From Phocaeicola faecium (GTDB lineage Bacteria; Bacteroidota; Bacteroidia; Bacteroidales; Bacteroidaceae), in assembly GCF_014837055.1 (NCBI RefSeq), contig NZ_JACSPQ010000001.1:1-64000 (forward strand): a DNA stretch of 64,000 nucleotides, read 5' to 3'. The position numbers were made by a program, and so were the translations under genes. The stretch's first letter is position 1. The number at the start of each line of letters is the position of its first letter. Of the stretch, positions 63,809 to 64,000 are shown piece by piece. The notes below the pieces were generated by a model. That model saw only the letters and a program-made list of their open reading frames with translations. It had not been told where the DNA came from and did no database searches.

Positions 63809-64000
63809 ATGAAAACAACAGTAAGACTTTATGATTTAGGCTATGCCGAAGTTAGAACTTATTTGGCTGCCGTATTGTTCATCGTTGGTAATGTAGCTCT
63901 GCCGCAACTTTTTCATCTGATTCCGCAAGGGGGTGTAACGTGGCTGCCTATTTATTTCTTCACCCTTGTAGGGGCTTACAAGTACGGTTGGAAAGTGGGA
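63809..64000 (+). CDS. Membrane protein, ECF S-component-like (partial)
   Basis: The first 64 codons, cut by the window end: KTTVRLYDLGYAEVRTYLAA, VLFIVGNVALPQLFHLIPQG, TWLPIYFFTLVGAYKYGW. The pattern matches putative ECF transporter S components. It starts 12 nt after the TonB receptor, so is probably co-transcribed. Confidence 0.55.
   Translation, partial: MKTTVRLYDLGYAEVRTYLAAVLFIVGNVALPQLFHLIPQGGVTWLPIYFFTLVGAYKYGWKVG

Overview
The window looks like a chromosome segment from a Bacteroidales gut commensal, most likely Bacteroides or a close relative. Supporting signs are the many Bacteroidetes-type -7 boxes (TAnnTTTG), a GH95 fucosidase and a GH20 hexosaminidase, an AcrAB/NodT-like efflux operon, a TonB-dependent receptor, and the thrS-infC-rpmI-rplT cluster followed by an RNA that matches the Bacteroidales-1 (6S-like) motif. 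Species cannot be fixed from the sequence alone.

Region 1 (1-13.8 kb) is an accessory island. A WYL-domain regulator heads a tightly packed, visibly AT-rich operon (708-7255). The operon encodes two soluble-plus-membrane proteins (one with an HNH nuclease-like core), a CxxCxxCC metal-cluster protein, a TerB-like protein and a glycine-zipper membrane protein. A second, less AT-rich block (7331-13805) encodes a helical-repeat protein, a DUF3944/YaaW protein, an M48 metallopeptidase, a YbjN-like protein, an R2K-type ATP-grasp enzyme and a zinc-ribbon/Sel1 protein. The zinc-ribbon module occurs three times, one copy decayed, and the Sel1 array contains a 483-bp internal tandem duplication. A truncated DUF3944 gene at the left edge shares its promoter/operator layout with the intact copy at 8670. 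This island is the best candidate for an undescribed conflict or envelope-stress system.

Region 2 (14-42 kb) is mostly housekeeping and metabolism: the GGGtGRT protein with an Fe-S scaffold protein, a DMP19-domain protein, topoisomerase III, a GH95 alpha-L-fucosidase, a YugP-type protease, hisS-mscL, an RND efflux operon with an LpxA-like acyltransferase and TetR regulator, an SGNH-SGNH-MBOAT O-acylation operon, an SMR transporter, an ACT-domain protein with a PFL-family protein, then thrS, infC, rpmI, rplT and the 6S-like RNA.

Region 3 (42.7-64 kb) holds an EFR1 ferredoxin/flavodoxin protein and an NtrC-type two-component system. That system lies divergent to a TolC-HlyD-ABC export operon with a sigma-54-like promoter and two spaced palindromes. 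Next come a NUC1 nuclease with an AlaX-type editing protein, an iron alcohol dehydrogenase, a hemerythrin protein paired with a LuxR regulator that has a degenerate receiver, a GH20 hexosaminidase, a decayed anti-sigma-type operon, a TonB-dependent receptor, and the start of an ECF S-component-like membrane protein cut by the window end.

Throughout, eight intergenic spacers carry a dispersed element of about 60-105 bp built from interchangeable 10-bp words such as CTACCGTTAG, CTACCCATAG and CATGCGGTAG, joined by linkers like TGTTGACCATTTC. In three copies the third and fourth words differ in sequence but stay complementary at nearly constant spacing. I do not recognise this family and consider it the most novel non-coding signal here.
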